Below are positions 25,623-34,915 of a stretch of 64,000 bases of DNA, piece by piece. Source of the stretch: Pseudomonas sp. MF4836 (GTDB lineage Bacteria; Pseudomonadota; Gammaproteobacteria; Pseudomonadales; Pseudomonadaceae); contig NZ_MVOL01000011.1 in the NCBI RefSeq assembly GCF_002018875.1, positions 186,001-250,000 of the forward strand, read 5' to 3'. The position numbers and the translations under genes are program-made. Position 1 is the first letter of the stretch, and every line of letters starts with the position of its first letter. A model generated the notes under the pieces. That model did no database searches. It saw nothing but the letters and a program-made list of their open reading frames with translations, and was not told the DNA's origin.

Positions 25623-27347
25623 ATGAATAGATCTTCCGCGTTGCTCCTCGCTTTTGTCTTCCTCAGCGGCTGCCAGGCCTTGGCACCCGTTTCGTCGGAC
25701 GGTACGCCGCCGGTTGAAGACAATGCCCCCGCCCCTGAAAAGCCCACGGTTTACGCCTCGTTCAGTGAAGACACGGTCTTCAGCCTGTTGAGTGCGGAAC
25801 TGGCTGGCCAGCGCAATCGTTTTGACATTGCCCTGGACAACTACGTGACCCAGGCCATCAACACTCAGGACCCGGGCATCTCCGAAAGAGCCTTTCGCAT
25901 TGCCGAATACCTGGGCGCCGACCAGGCAGCACTCGATACCTCGCTGATCTGGGCCAAAAACGCTCCCGACGACCTCGAAGCACAGCGCGCAGCCGCCATA
26001 CAGTTGGCGCGCAGCGGTCGCTATGACGACTCCATGGTCTATATGGAGAAGGTCCTGCAGGGCAAGGGCGACACCCATTTCGATTTTCTTGCGCTGTCGG
26101 CTGCCGATACCGACCAGGACACGCGCAACGGCCTGATGAAGAGTTTCGACCGCTTGCTGCAGAAGCACCCGAACAACGGCCAGCTGATTTTCGGCAAAGC
26201 CTTGCTGCTGCAACAGGACGGCGATGGTCAGGGCGCCCTGACCTTGCTCGAGCAGAACCCGCCGGAAGACGGTGAAGTCGCGCCGCTGCTGCTGCGTGCG
26301 CGTCTGCTGCAAAGCCTCAACCGAGGCAAGGAAGCGCTGCCGCTGCTGGAAAAAAGCATTCGCCAATACCCGGACGACAAGCGCCTGCGCCTGACCTATG
26401 CACGCATGCTGGTCGAACAGGACCGCATGGACGACGCCAAAGTGCAGTTCTCCAGCCTGGTGCAGCAATATCCGGAAGACGACGAGCTGCGTTATTCCCT
26501 CGCCCTGGTGTGCCTCGAAGCCAAGGCCTGGCAGGAAGCCAAGGGTTACCTGGAAGACCTGATCGCCCGCGAAAGCCATGTCGACTCGGCGCACCTGAAC
26601 CTGGGCCGCATCGCCGAAGAGCTCAATGACCCGCAAGGCGCACTGGCCGAGTACGAGCAAGTGGGCCCCGGCAATGATTACCTGCCGGCTCAACTGCGCC
26701 AGGCCGATATCCTGATGAACAACGGCCGCACCGATGAGGCCGAGAAACGCCTGGGCGCCGCGCGCGATGCCCAGCCTGACTACGCAATCCAGCTGTACCT
26801 GATCGAAGCCGAGACCCTGTCGGCGAACAATCAGGGCGACCGTGCCTGGAAAGTCCTCCAGCAGGCGTTGTTGCAGTACCCCGACGACTTGAACCTGCTG
26901 TACACCCGGGCCATGCAGGCGGAAAAACGCAATGATCTGGCGCAGATGGAAAAAGACCTGCGCCTGATCCTCAAGCGCGAGCCGGACAACGCCATGGCAC
27001 TCAATGCGCTGGGCTACACCCTGTCGGACCGCACCACGCGCTATGCCGAAGCCAAGGATCTGATCGAACGGGCTCATCAATTGAACCCTGAAGACCCTGC
27101 CGTACTCGATAGCCTGGGCTGGGTGAACTTCCGCCTGGGTAACCTGGATGAAGCAGAGCGCCTGCTGCGCCAGGCTCTGGAACGCTTCCCCGATCAGGAA
27201 GTTGCTGCCCACCTGGGCGAAGTGCTGTGGGCCAATGGCAAGCAGCGCGAAGCCCGGCAGATCTGGAGCAAGTTCCTCAAGGACCAACCCGACAGCCCTC
27301 TCCTGCGCAGCACCATCAAGCGCCTGACCGGATCAGAGACTCTTTAA
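25623..27347 (+). CDS. TPR-repeat lipoprotein (PA4667-like)
   Basis: A 574-residue envelope protein with lipobox Leu-Ser-Gly-Cys at 14-17 and a run of tetratricopeptide repeats over most of its length; the clearest are near the C-terminus (ALNALGYTLSDRTTRYAEAKDLIERA, then DSLGWVNFRLGNLDEAERLLRQAL). It probably acts as a scaffold on the periplasmic side of a membrane. It starts a rightward operon, with lolB four bases after the stop; no strong ribosome site precedes the ATG. Confidence 0.86.
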   Translation: MNRSSALLLAFVFLSGCQALAPVSSDGTPPVEDNAPAPEKPTVYASFSEDTVFSLLSAELAGQRNRFDIALDNYVTQAINTQDPGISERAFRIAEYLGADQAALDTSLIWAKNAPDDLEAQRAAAIQLARSGRYDDSMVYMEKVLQGKGDTHFDFLALSAADTDQDTRNGLMKSFDRLLQKHPNNGQLIFGKALLLQQDGDGQGALTLLEQNPPEDGEVAPLLLRARLLQSLNRGKEALPLLEKSIRQYPDDKRLRLTYARMLVEQDRMDDAKVQFSSLVQQYPEDDELRYSLALVCLEAKAWQEAKGYLEDLIARESHVDSAHLNLGRIAEELNDPQGALAEYEQVGPGNDYLPAQLRQADILMNNGRTDEAEKRLGAARDAQPDYAIQLYLIEAETLSANNQGDRAWKVLQQALLQYPDDLNLLYTRAMQAEKRNDLAQMEKDLRLILKREPDNAMALNALGYTLSDRTTRYAEAKDLIERAHQLNPEDPAVLDSLGWVNFRLGNLDEAERLLRQALERFPDQEVAAHLGEVLWANGKQREARQIWSKFLKDQPDSPLLRSTIKRLTGSETL

Positions 27348-27351
27348 GACT

Positions 27352-27969
27352 ATGTTTTTGCGCCACGTTATTGCTTTCAGTTTTATCGCCTTGCTCGCCG
27401 GCTGCTCCAGCTTCGGCTCCCGTGAATCGGTAGAGGGCCATGGCAACCCCGCGCAATGGCGCGAGCACAAACAGCAACTGACCGGCCTCGACGGCTGGCA
27501 GATCAACGGCAAGATCGGCATTCGCGCACCAAAGGATTCGGGTAGCGGCACGTTATTCTGGCTGCAACGCCAGGATTACTACGACATCCGTCTGTCCGGC
27601 CCACTGGGTCGTGGGGCCGCACGCCTGACCGGGCGTCCGGGCAAAGTGTCGCTGGAAGTCGCCAACCAGGGCCGCTATGACGCTGCCACCCCGGAAACCC
27701 TGCTTGAAGAACAACTGGGCTGGAAGCTGCCGGTGTCCCACCTGTCATGGTGGGTCCGCGGATTGCCCGCGCCTGACAGCAAAAGTCGCCTGAGCCTTGA
27801 CGCCGACAGCCGCCTGGCGACCCTTGAGCAGGATGGCTGGCAGGTGGAATACCTGAGCTACACGCAACAGAACGGCTATTGGCTGCCCGAGCGGATCAAA
27901 CTGCACGGCAGCGACCTTGATGTCACGCTGGTGATCAAGGAATGGCAACCGCGCAAGCTGGGGCAGTGA
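27352..27969 (+). CDS. lolB: Outer-membrane lipoprotein receptor LolB
   Basis: A 205-residue lipoprotein (lipobox Leu-Ala-Gly-Cys at 15-18) that takes lipoproteins from LolA and inserts them in the outer membrane. The LolB pattern is visible: WREHKQQLTGLDGWQINGKIG and later LSWWVRGLPAP. Between the TPR lipoprotein and ispE, the order seen in most gammaproteobacteria for lolB-ispE-prs. Confidence 0.94.
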   Translation: MFLRHVIAFSFIALLAGCSSFGSRESVEGHGNPAQWREHKQQLTGLDGWQINGKIGIRAPKDSGSGTLFWLQRQDYYDIRLSGPLGRGAARLTGRPGKVSLEVANQGRYDAATPETLLEEQLGWKLPVSHLSWWVRGLPAPDSKSRLSLDADSRLATLEQDGWQVEYLSYTQQNGYWLPERIKLHGSDLDVTLVIKEWQPRKLGQ

Positions 27970-27970
27970 G

Positions 27971-28822
27971 ATGACCGCACAGCGACTGACCCTGCCCTCC
28001 CCGGCCAAACTCAACCTGATGCTGCACATTCTGGGTCGCCGGGAAGACGGCTACCACGAACTGCAGACCATTTTTCAGTTCCTCGACTACGGCGATGAAA
28101 TCACTTTCGCCGTGCGCGATGACGGCGTGATCCGCCTGCACACCGAATTCGCCGATGTGCCCCACGACAGCAACCTGATCGTGAAAGCCGCAAAAAAACT
28201 CCAGGAACAATCGGCATGCCCGCTGGGGATCGACATCTGGATCGAAAAGGTCCTGCCGATGGGCGGCGGTATCGGCGGCGGCAGCTCGAATGCGGCGACC
28301 ACTTTGCTCGGACTGAATCACTTGTGGCAGCTGGGTTGGGATGAAGATCGCCTGGCCAGCCTGGGCCTGACACTGGGCGCCGACGTCCCGGTATTCGTGC
28401 GCGGCCATGCGGCTTTTGCCGAAGGCGTCGGCGAAAAACTGACCCCTGTAGAACCCGAAGAACCGTGGTACCTGGTGCTTGTACCGCAAGTCTCTGTAAG
28501 TACAGTAGAAATTTTTTCAGATCCGCTGTTGACACGTAACTCCGCGCCCATTAAAGTGCGCCCCGTTCCCAAGGGAAACAGTCGAAATGACTGCTTGCCG
28601 GTGGTAGCAAGGCGTTATCCAGAAGTACGTAACGCATTGAATTTGTTAGGTAATTTTACCGAAGCAAAACTCACCGGAACTGGAAGTTGTGTGTTTGGGG
28701 GCTTCCCAAGCAAAGCTGAAGCTGATAAAGTCTCGGCCCTTCTTACAGAGACCCTTACAGGGTTTGTAGCAAAAGGAAGCAACGTTTCGATGTTGCATCG
28801 CAAGCTGCAAAATCTGCTCTAA
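27971..28822 (+). CDS. ispE: 4-diphosphocytidyl-2-C-methyl-D-erythritol kinase
   Basis: A 283-residue GHMP kinase of the MEP isoprenoid pathway, phosphorylating CDP-ME. SPAKLNLMLHILGRREDGYHE at the start and the ATP loop PMGGGIGGGSSNA at 96-108 are typical. The last 300 bases are much poorer in GC (about 47 percent by hand count of 28501-28800, against about 60-67 percent earlier) and use codons that are rare upstream, yet the protein stays in frame to a normal end. This segment contains a promoter-like sequence at 28529. Confidence 0.95.
   Translation: MTAQRLTLPSPAKLNLMLHILGRREDGYHELQTIFQFLDYGDEITFAVRDDGVIRLHTEFADVPHDSNLIVKAAKKLQEQSACPLGIDIWIEKVLPMGGGIGGGSSNAATTLLGLNHLWQLGWDEDRLASLGLTLGADVPVFVRGHAAFAEGVGEKLTPVEPEEPWYLVLVPQVSVSTVEIFSDPLLTRNSAPIKVRPVPKGNSRNDCLPVVARRYPEVRNALNLLGNFTEAKLTGTGSCVFGGFPSKAEADKVSALLTETLTGFVAKGSNVSMLHRKLQNLL
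28529..28557 (+). promoter_or_regulatory. Internal promoter in ispE for tRNA-Gln and prs
   Basis: Consensus TTGACA at 28529-28534, a 17-base spacer, and TAAAGT at 28552-28557, followed by a GC-rich stretch (gcgcccc) as in stable-RNA promoters. Transcription would start near 28564, about 295 bases before tRNA-Gln. Confidence 0.5.
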
Positions 28823-28858
28823 AGGAACCGAGTGCCAGGCACTCGATGCAACAGATAC

Positions 28859-28933
28859 AGGGGCGTCGCCAAGCGGTAAGGCAGCAGGTTTTGATCCTGC
28901 CATGCGTTGGTTCGAATCCAGCCGCCCCTGCCA
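28859..28933 (+). tRNA. tRNA-Gln (anticodon UUG)
   Basis: A 75-base tRNA with encoded CCA. The acceptor stem is AGGGGCG/CGCCCCT, the anticodon loop TTTTGAT sits on a GCAGG/CCTGC stem and presents TTG at 28893-28895, and GGTTCGAATCC forms the T arm. It lies between ispE and prs, the usual place in pseudomonads. Confidence 0.96.
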
Positions 28934-28979
28934 TTTTCCTATACTCATCCAGGTTACCCTCAGCCTTCAGGTACTGCGC

Positions 28980-29921
28980 GTGTCCAAGATGATGGTCTTT
29001 ACGGGGAACGCTAACCCCGATCTGGCTCGGCGTGTTGTACGTCAGCTGCATATCCCTCTCGGTGACATCTCTGTCGGCAAGTTTTCCGACGGCGAAATTA
29101 CTGCAGAGATCAATGAAAACGTCCGCGGTAAAGATGTCTTCATTATTCAGCCGACTTGCGCTCCGACCAACGATAACCTGATGGAACTGGTAGTGATGGC
29201 TGATGCCTTCCGCCGCTCCTCGGCTACTCGTATCACTGCTGTTATTCCTTACTTTGGTTATGCCCGTCAGGATCGCCGTCCGCGTTCCGCACGTGTGGCT
29301 ATCAGCGCGAAAGTCGTGGCTGACATGCTTACCGTAGTCGGCATCGATCGTGTTCTCACGGTTGATCTGCATGCTGACCAAATCCAGGGTTTCTTCGATA
29401 TTCCGGTAGATAACATCTACGGCTCCCCCGTCTTGGTGGATGACATCGAAGATCAGCGCTTCGAAAACCTGATGATCGTGTCCCCGGACATTGGTGGCGT
29501 CGTGCGTGCACGGGCTGTTGCCAAATCCCTGGGCGTGGATCTCGGGATCATCGACAAACGCCGTGAGAAAGCCAATCACTCTGAAGTGATGCATATCATC
29601 GGTGATGTCGAAGGGCGTACCTGTATTCTGGTCGATGACATGGTCGATACCGCCGGCACTCTGTGCCACGCGGCCAAGGCCTTGAAAGAGCATGGCGCAG
29701 CCAAGGTTTTCGCTTATTGCACGCACCCGGTACTGTCGGGTCGGGCGATCGAAAACATCGAAAATTCCATGCTGGACGAACTGGTGGTGACTAACACCAT
29801 CCCGTTGTCCGCAGCTGCTCAAGCCTGCTCGCGTATCCGTCAACTGGATATCGCGCCGGTAGTTGCCGAGGCGGTTCGCCGCATCAGCAATGAAGAATCG
29901 ATCAGCGCGATGTTCCGCTAA
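28980..29921 (+). CDS. prs: Ribose-phosphate pyrophosphokinase
   Basis: A 313-residue cytosolic enzyme making PRPP from ribose 5-phosphate and ATP, feeding the hpt and upp reactions encoded earlier in the window. RQDRRPRSARVAIS, the flexible VDLHADQIQGFF region and the PRPP loop DDMVDTAGT are present. I place the start at GTG 28980 (Val/Met-Ser-Lys-Met-Met), matching homologues; the frame-open ATG at 28902 lies inside tRNA-Gln. A strong terminator follows. Confidence 0.95.
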   Translation: MSKMMVFTGNANPDLARRVVRQLHIPLGDISVGKFSDGEITAEINENVRGKDVFIIQPTCAPTNDNLMELVVMADAFRRSSATRITAVIPYFGYARQDRRPRSARVAISAKVVADMLTVVGIDRVLTVDLHADQIQGFFDIPVDNIYGSPVLVDDIEDQRFENLMIVSPDIGGVVRARAVAKSLGVDLGIIDKRREKANHSEVMHIIGDVEGRTCILVDDMVDTAGTLCHAAKALKEHGAAKVFAYCTHPVLSGRAIENIENSMLDELVVTNTIPLSAAAQACSRIRQLDIAPVVAEAVRRISNEESISAMFR

Positions 29922-29954
29922 GGGCCCTGCCCTTCTCGAACATTGTTCTGACGA

Positions 29955-29997
29955 AAAGCGCCCCGCCCCGGCATTCCTGTCGGGGCGGGGCTTTTTT
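29955..29997 (+). terminator. prs terminator
   Basis: GCCCCGCCCCG (29960-29970) pairs perfectly with CGGGGCGGGGC (29981-29991) around a ten-base loop, followed by T6. Confidence 0.95.
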
Positions 29998-30062
29998 GCC
30001 CATATCGCCTTTAGCGCTGGTCGCAAACGCTGGGGCGAATGTGGTTATTTTGGAGATACAAC

Positions 30063-30662
30063 ATGAACGATTTTACTCTGAATGCTGAAGTGCGTTCCGA
30101 CCTGGGGAAAGGTGCGAGCCGCCGCCTGCGTCGTCTCGCAAGCCTGGTTCCAGCTGTAGTTTACGGTGGCGAAAAAGCCCCTGAATCCATCAGCATGCTG
30201 GCTAAAGAAGTTGCCAAACTGCTCGAAAACGAAGCGGCTTACAGCCACATCATCGAGCTGAACGTTGGCGGCACCAAGCAAAACGTAATCATCAAAGCTC
30301 TGCAGCGTCACCCGGCCAAAGGCCACGTGATGCACGCTGACTTCGTACGCGTTGTAGCTGGCCAGAAACTGACCGCTATCGTGCCTGTACACTTTGTTGG
30401 CGAAGAAGCTCCGATCAAGAAAGGCGGCGAAGTTTCGCACGTTGTTTCTGAAATCGAAGTGACCTGCCTGCCAAAAGACCTGCCTGAATTCATCGAAGTC
30501 GATCTGGCTAACGCCGAAATCGGCGCGATCATTCACCTGTCTGACCTCAAAGCCCCTAAAGGCGTTGAGTTTGTTGCTCTGGCACACGGCGATGACAAGG
30601 CTGTTGCCAACGTTCACGCTCCACGTGTTGCTCCAGAAGCTGAAGAAGGCGCTGCAGAGTAA
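30063..30662 (+). CDS. rplY: 50S ribosomal protein L25 (Ctc type)
   Basis: A 199-residue protein: the N-terminal L25 domain binding 5S rRNA (about 1-95) and the C-terminal TL5/Ctc domain (about 100-185), so the long form rather than the short E. coli form. GGAG precedes the ATG at 30063. Its frequent T-ending codons fit high expression. Pth follows after 169 bases. Confidence 0.95.
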   Translation: MNDFTLNAEVRSDLGKGASRRLRRLASLVPAVVYGGEKAPESISMLAKEVAKLLENEAAYSHIIELNVGGTKQNVIIKALQRHPAKGHVMHADFVRVVAGQKLTAIVPVHFVGEEAPIKKGGEVSHVVSEIEVTCLPKDLPEFIEVDLANAEIGAIIHLSDLKAPKGVEFVALAHGDDKAVANVHAPRVAPEAEEGAAE

Positions 30663-30831
30663 TTACTCTGCAATGCCGGAGTGACCAGGAAACATCGCGG
30701 ACTGGAACGTAGCGAGAAAGCGGGCGGTAACGCGGAGTTTACATAATGGTAAATGAGCACTTGTCGTCCACTTTCGCCGCAACACCCGGTTGCTGCGATG
30801 TTATCCACCACTCCAAGGAAGGGCCCCTATC

Positions 30832-31416
30832 GTGACTGCCATCAAACTGATCGTTGGCCTGGGTAATCCAGGCGCTGAATACGAACAGACCCGGCATAAC
30901 GCAGGGGCCCTTTTTGTTGAGCGCATCGCCGAAAAGCAAGGGGTCAACCTTGTGGCCGATCGCAAATATTTCGGCCTGACCGGGCGTTATTCGCATCAGG
31001 GTCAGGATGTTCGCCTGTTGATTCCCACCACCTACATGAACCGCAGCGGCCAGGCCGTGGCGGCACTTGCCGGTTTCTTCCGCATCACGCCTGAAGAAAT
31101 CCTGGTGGCCCACGACGAACTCGACCTGCCACCCGGCGTCGCCAAGCTCAAGCAGGGCGGCGGCCATGGCGGTCACAACGGGCTGCGCGACATCATCGCG
31201 CAGCTGGGCAATCAGAATACCTTTCACCGCCTGCGGCTTGGCATTGGCCACCCGGGCGTTGCCAGTATGGTTTCAAATTTCGTCCTGGGTCGTGCGCCAC
31301 GCGCCGAACAGGAAAAACTCGATGCCAGCATCGACTTTGCCCTCGGCGTGCTGCCGGATATCCTCGCCGGTGAATGGAACCGCGCGATGAAAAACCTGCA
31401 CAGCCAGAAGGCCTGA
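30832..31416 (+). CDS. pth: Peptidyl-tRNA hydrolase
   Basis: A 194-residue enzyme releasing peptides from drop-off peptidyl-tRNA. The N-terminal LIVGLGNPGAEYEQTRHNAG (catalytic His at about 22) and HDELDLPPG are diagnostic. The start is GTG at 30832, with AAGGA upstream and agreement with homologues; the longer frame to 30790 lacks support. ychF starts 22 bases after its stop, the classical pth-ychF pair. Confidence 0.96.
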   Translation: MTAIKLIVGLGNPGAEYEQTRHNAGALFVERIAEKQGVNLVADRKYFGLTGRYSHQGQDVRLLIPTTYMNRSGQAVAALAGFFRITPEEILVAHDELDLPPGVAKLKQGGGHGGHNGLRDIIAQLGNQNTFHRLRLGIGHPGVASMVSNFVLGRAPRAEQEKLDASIDFALGVLPDILAGEWNRAMKNLHSQKA

Positions 31417-31438
31417 CTCTTATCCAAGGGGAAACACC

Positions 31439-32539
31439 ATGGGATTCAATTGCGGCATCGTCGGCCTACCTAACGTCGGCAAGTCCACCCTGTTCAACGC
31501 CCTGACCAAATCCGGGATCGCGGCCGAGAACTTCCCCTTCTGCACCATCGAGCCGAACACCGGTATCGTGCCGATGCCGGACAAGCGCCTGGAAGCCCTG
31601 GCAGCCATTGTCAATCCAAAGCGCATCCTGCCGACCACCATGGAATTCGTCGACATCGCAGGCCTGGTGGCCGGCGCCTCGAAAGGTGAAGGCCTGGGCA
31701 ACAAGTTCCTGGCCAACATCCGTGAAACCGATGCCATCGCCCACGTGGTCCGCTGCTTCGAAGACGAGAACGTGATTCACGTCTCCAACAGCGTCGACCC
31801 CAAGCGCGACATCGAAATCATCGACCTGGAACTGATCTTCGCCGACCTCGACAGCTGCGAGAAACAACTGCAGAAAGTCACCCGCAACGCCAAGGGTGGT
31901 GACAAGGACGCCGTGGTCCAGAAGGCCCTGCTGGAACAGCTGATCGCACACTTCACCGAAGGCAAGCCTGCGCGCAGCCTGATGAAGAACATGAGCACCG
32001 ATGAGAAAGCGGTGATTCGTGGCTTCCACCTGCTGACCACCAAGCCGGTCATGTACATCGCCAACGTCGCTGAAGACGGTTTCGAGAACAACCCGCTGCT
32101 CGACGTCGTCCTGGCCATTGCCGAAGAAGAAGGCGCCATGGTGGTGCCGGTCTGCAACAAGATCGAAGCCGAGATCGCCGAGCTCGAAGACGGCGAAGAG
32201 AAAGACATGTTCCTCGAAGCCCTGGGCCTGGAAGAACCTGGCCTGAACCGCGTGATCCGCGCAGGCTACGAAATGCTGCACCTGCAGACCTACTTCACCG
32301 CCGGTGTCGAAGAAGTCCGCGCCTGGACCGTCAAGGTCGGCGCCACCGCGCCACAAGCCGCTGGCGTGATCCACACCGACTTCGAAAAAGGCTTTATCCG
32401 CGCCGAAGTCATCGCCTACAACGACTTCATCCAGTTCAAGGGTGAAGCCGGTGCCAAGGAAGCCGGTAAATGGCGCCTGGAAGGCAAGGAATACGTGGTC
32501 AAGGACGGCGACGTGATGCACTTCCGCTTTAACGTCTAA
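31439..32539 (+). CDS. ychF: Ribosome-associated ATPase YchF
   Basis: A 366-residue Obg-family P-loop protein that binds ATP rather than GTP. The P loop GLPNVGKS is at 9-16, DIAGLVAGASKGEGLGNKFL is the switch region, CNKIEAE replaces the GTP-specific NKxD motif, and the C-terminal TGS domain ends in DGDVMHFRF. AGGGG precedes the ATG. A 16-base-pair hairpin follows. Confidence 0.97.
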   Translation: MGFNCGIVGLPNVGKSTLFNALTKSGIAAENFPFCTIEPNTGIVPMPDKRLEALAAIVNPKRILPTTMEFVDIAGLVAGASKGEGLGNKFLANIRETDAIAHVVRCFEDENVIHVSNSVDPKRDIEIIDLELIFADLDSCEKQLQKVTRNAKGGDKDAVVQKALLEQLIAHFTEGKPARSLMKNMSTDEKAVIRGFHLLTTKPVMYIANVAEDGFENNPLLDVVLAIAEEEGAMVVPVCNKIEAEIAELEDGEEKDMFLEALGLEEPGLNRVIRAGYEMLHLQTYFTAGVEEVRAWTVKVGATAPQAAGVIHTDFEKGFIRAEVIAYNDFIQFKGEAGAKEAGKWRLEGKEYVVKDGDVMHFRFNV

Positions 32540-32546
32540 GCACCTG

Positions 32547-32583
32547 CGGGCTATTGCGGCAAAGCACTTGCCGCAATAGCCCG
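32547..32583. terminator. Long hairpin between ychF and TonB receptor
   Basis: GGGCTATTGCGGCAA (32548-32562) and its exact inverse (32568-32582) enclose a five-base loop, with one more C-G pair outside. No T run follows on either strand. It sits between convergent genes and probably ends both transcripts. Confidence 0.65.
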
Positions 32584-32628
32584 GTGTTGCACGGCCTGTG
32601 TCATGCCATCGCGGCATGCACTGCGGCC

Positions 32629-34682
32629 TCAGAAGTAAGTTGTAGCCCCCGCAAAAAACACCCGTCCGGGCACATAGAAATTCGTCGCCCCATCCCGTGG
32701 ATCTTCATCCAGCAGGTTTTGCACCCCGGCATTCAGGCTCAACCACTTGGTCAGCGCCAGGTTCGCCGTCAGGTCGTAGGTGGTGTACGACTGGGTGAAA
32801 TCATCACCAATCCCCCGCTGCTTGCCGACATGCTGCGCCGACAGTTCGGTGTTGAGCTGATCATTGACCTGCCAGTTGATGGCGCTGAACAGCGACAGCT
32901 TGGGTGAGCTGATCAAGTCTTCACCGGTGGACAGGTTTCGGCTCTCCAGCATGTAGGTGGCGTTGGTGCGCCAGTCCACGGAGTCACCCAATGGCACCCG
33001 CGTCGTGCCTTCCCAGCCACGGGTACGCGCCTTGTCGACGTTTTCCAGCATGGTCCACCAGCGTCCCTGGTACTCGCCCAGTGCGGCGTATTCGATCTTG
33101 TCGGTGAAGTCGGTGTGGAAGTAGGTCAAGCCGGCTTCCCAGCCACCGTGATCGAAGGACACACCGACTTCCTTGTTGGTGCTGGTCTCCGGCGTCAGGT
33201 TCGGGTTGCCAGCCATCCAGCAACTGCCGGAGCCGTACCCCAGGACCACCAGGGAGCCACAGCCACGGCCCCCGGACTCCGTCGCCGCGCCCGCACTGCC
33301 CTCTTTCAGGCTGGGCGCGCGAAAGCCCTTGGAGATACCGCCCCGCACGGTCCAGTCGGGATGCGGGTGATAGACCAGATAGGCCCGTGGGCTGTTGTGG
33401 TTACCGTATTCGTCGCTGTGGTCGAAGCGGTTGCCCAGGGTCAGGGACAGGTTGTCGAGCAGGAACAGTTCATCCTCGATAAACGCCGCCGAGTAGTCGG
33501 CCTTCAAGCTGGAGCCGTTGACTGGATTGCCCTGGTAGTCAACCGGCACGGTGCCGAGGGTGTTGCTGTTGGTCAGTTCTTCGCGCTTCCATTGACCGCC
33601 CAGGGTCAGGCTCTGATTGACCAGCCACTCAAACGGCAGATTGAGGCTGCCTTCAACGATTTTTTCTTCGGAGTTGGCTTTACCCCACTCGATGTCGTTC
33701 TTGAATTTGTTCAAGTAGGCATCCAGTTTCGTGCTGCCGAAACTCCAGTCACCGGTGTGGGACAGCACATAACTGTCGCGGATCAGGCGCCCGGCACCGA
33801 AGCCTTCGCCGATGGTTTCGCCGTAATCGCCGAAGGTCTTTTTCGATGACCATGAGCGCTCGACACCGTGCACCGCTTCCAGGGACAGGCTCTGCTCGTC
33901 GTTGATTTTCCAGTCGAGCAAGGCGTTCACGCTGTGGTCCTTGGAACCCCCGGCACCGTCGCCATACATGTAGTCGCCGGCGGCATCGCGCCGAGGCTCG
34001 ACTTCGTCGGCAGCGCGGCGAGTCACGTTGGCCCCCAGGCGCAGGCCCAGAGAGTCGGTCAACGGGCCGGCCAGGTTGAGGCTGTTCTGGGTGGTCTGGC
34101 CGCGATCCGAATCCTTGGGCACGGTGATGTTGGTGCTGGCCGAGCCGCTCCAGGTCTTGGATACCTTGCGCGTGATGATATTGATCACCCCGCCCATGGC
34201 GTCTGAACCGTACAGCGAAGACATCGGCCCACGCACGATCTCGATGCGCTCGATCATGCTCGGCGCGATCCAGTTCAGGTCCTGGCGCGCCAGGTCGCGG
34301 CGGTAACTGGTGTCGGCCGAACTGCCGACGCGTTTGCCGTCCACCAGGATCAAGGTGTACTTGTCATCCAGGCCGCGCAGTTTGATCTTCGATTGCTCGC
34401 CCACCGGGCCGAAGCCGCCGGTCACACCGGGGACGCGGCGCAGCAGGGTGTTGAGGTCGTACACCGGTTGGCGCTCGATCTCTTCGCGAGAAATCACACT
34501 GACACTGGCAGGGGCGTCCCGGATATCGGTCGCCGCGCCGTGGCGGTCACAAATGAGGTGTCGAGTTCGGTAACCGCCGGGGAGCTGTTCTCGACAACCT
34601 CCTCGGCATGCAGCGTCGGAGCGGCCAGCATGACGCCGGCGGTGAGGAAAAGTGAGTTGAAAAGGCAGGGGGTAGGTCGCAT
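32629..34682 (-). pseudogene. Frameshifted TonB-dependent catecholate-type siderophore receptor
   Basis: Two overlapping frames together make one outer-membrane receptor. From the ATG at 34682 comes a signal peptide (ending about HAEE) and ELDTSFVTATA in one frame, which stops at 34494. The frame then shifts near 34531-34545 and continues AATDIRDAPASVSVISREEI and on through a full plug and barrel to an aromatic C-terminal Phe at 32629. Restoring one base recovers the usual VTATR-DAPASVSV order, so a single-base deletion (or sequencing error) explains it. The plug contains IEIVRGPMSSLYGSDAMGG. It resembles FepA/PirA/BfrA-type receptors; the ligand is not determinable. A Fur-like site lies upstream. 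Confidence 0.8.
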
Positions 34683-34745
34683 TAAAAACGGTCCTTGTCG
34701 ATTCAATGCACTGTTACGGTGCACTGAGGAAGGCGCGAGTGTAAT

Positions 34746-34764
34746 GCAAATGAATATCATTTAG
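34746..34764 (-). promoter_or_regulatory. Fur-box-like site
   Basis: CTAAATGATATTCATTTGC on the minus strand agrees with the 19-base Fur consensus at 13 positions and is centred about 70 bases before the receptor ATG, a normal place for iron-responsive repression. Confidence 0.6.
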
Positions 34765-34915
34765 AAACAGAAAGAACCTGAAACCTTTCTCGTAGAGCGC
34801 TCGGCAACGCTTGCGGCCCGCACTGGCGGGCCGATTGCTGGAGAGAGGGGGGAGTTGAGTTACCCGCGGTCGATCAGCAACGCAACTGACGGATCGCGGG
34901 CAAGCCCGAGGTCGA

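Noticed and set aside
28902..28979. Extended N-terminus of prs from an ATG at 28902
   Set aside because: The ATG lies within tRNA-Gln; the GTG at 28980 gives the normal protein start.
34494..34760. An 88-residue separate gene upstream of the TonB receptor
   Set aside because: It contains the receptor's signal peptide and first residues; it is the out-of-frame 5' part of a single frameshifted gene.
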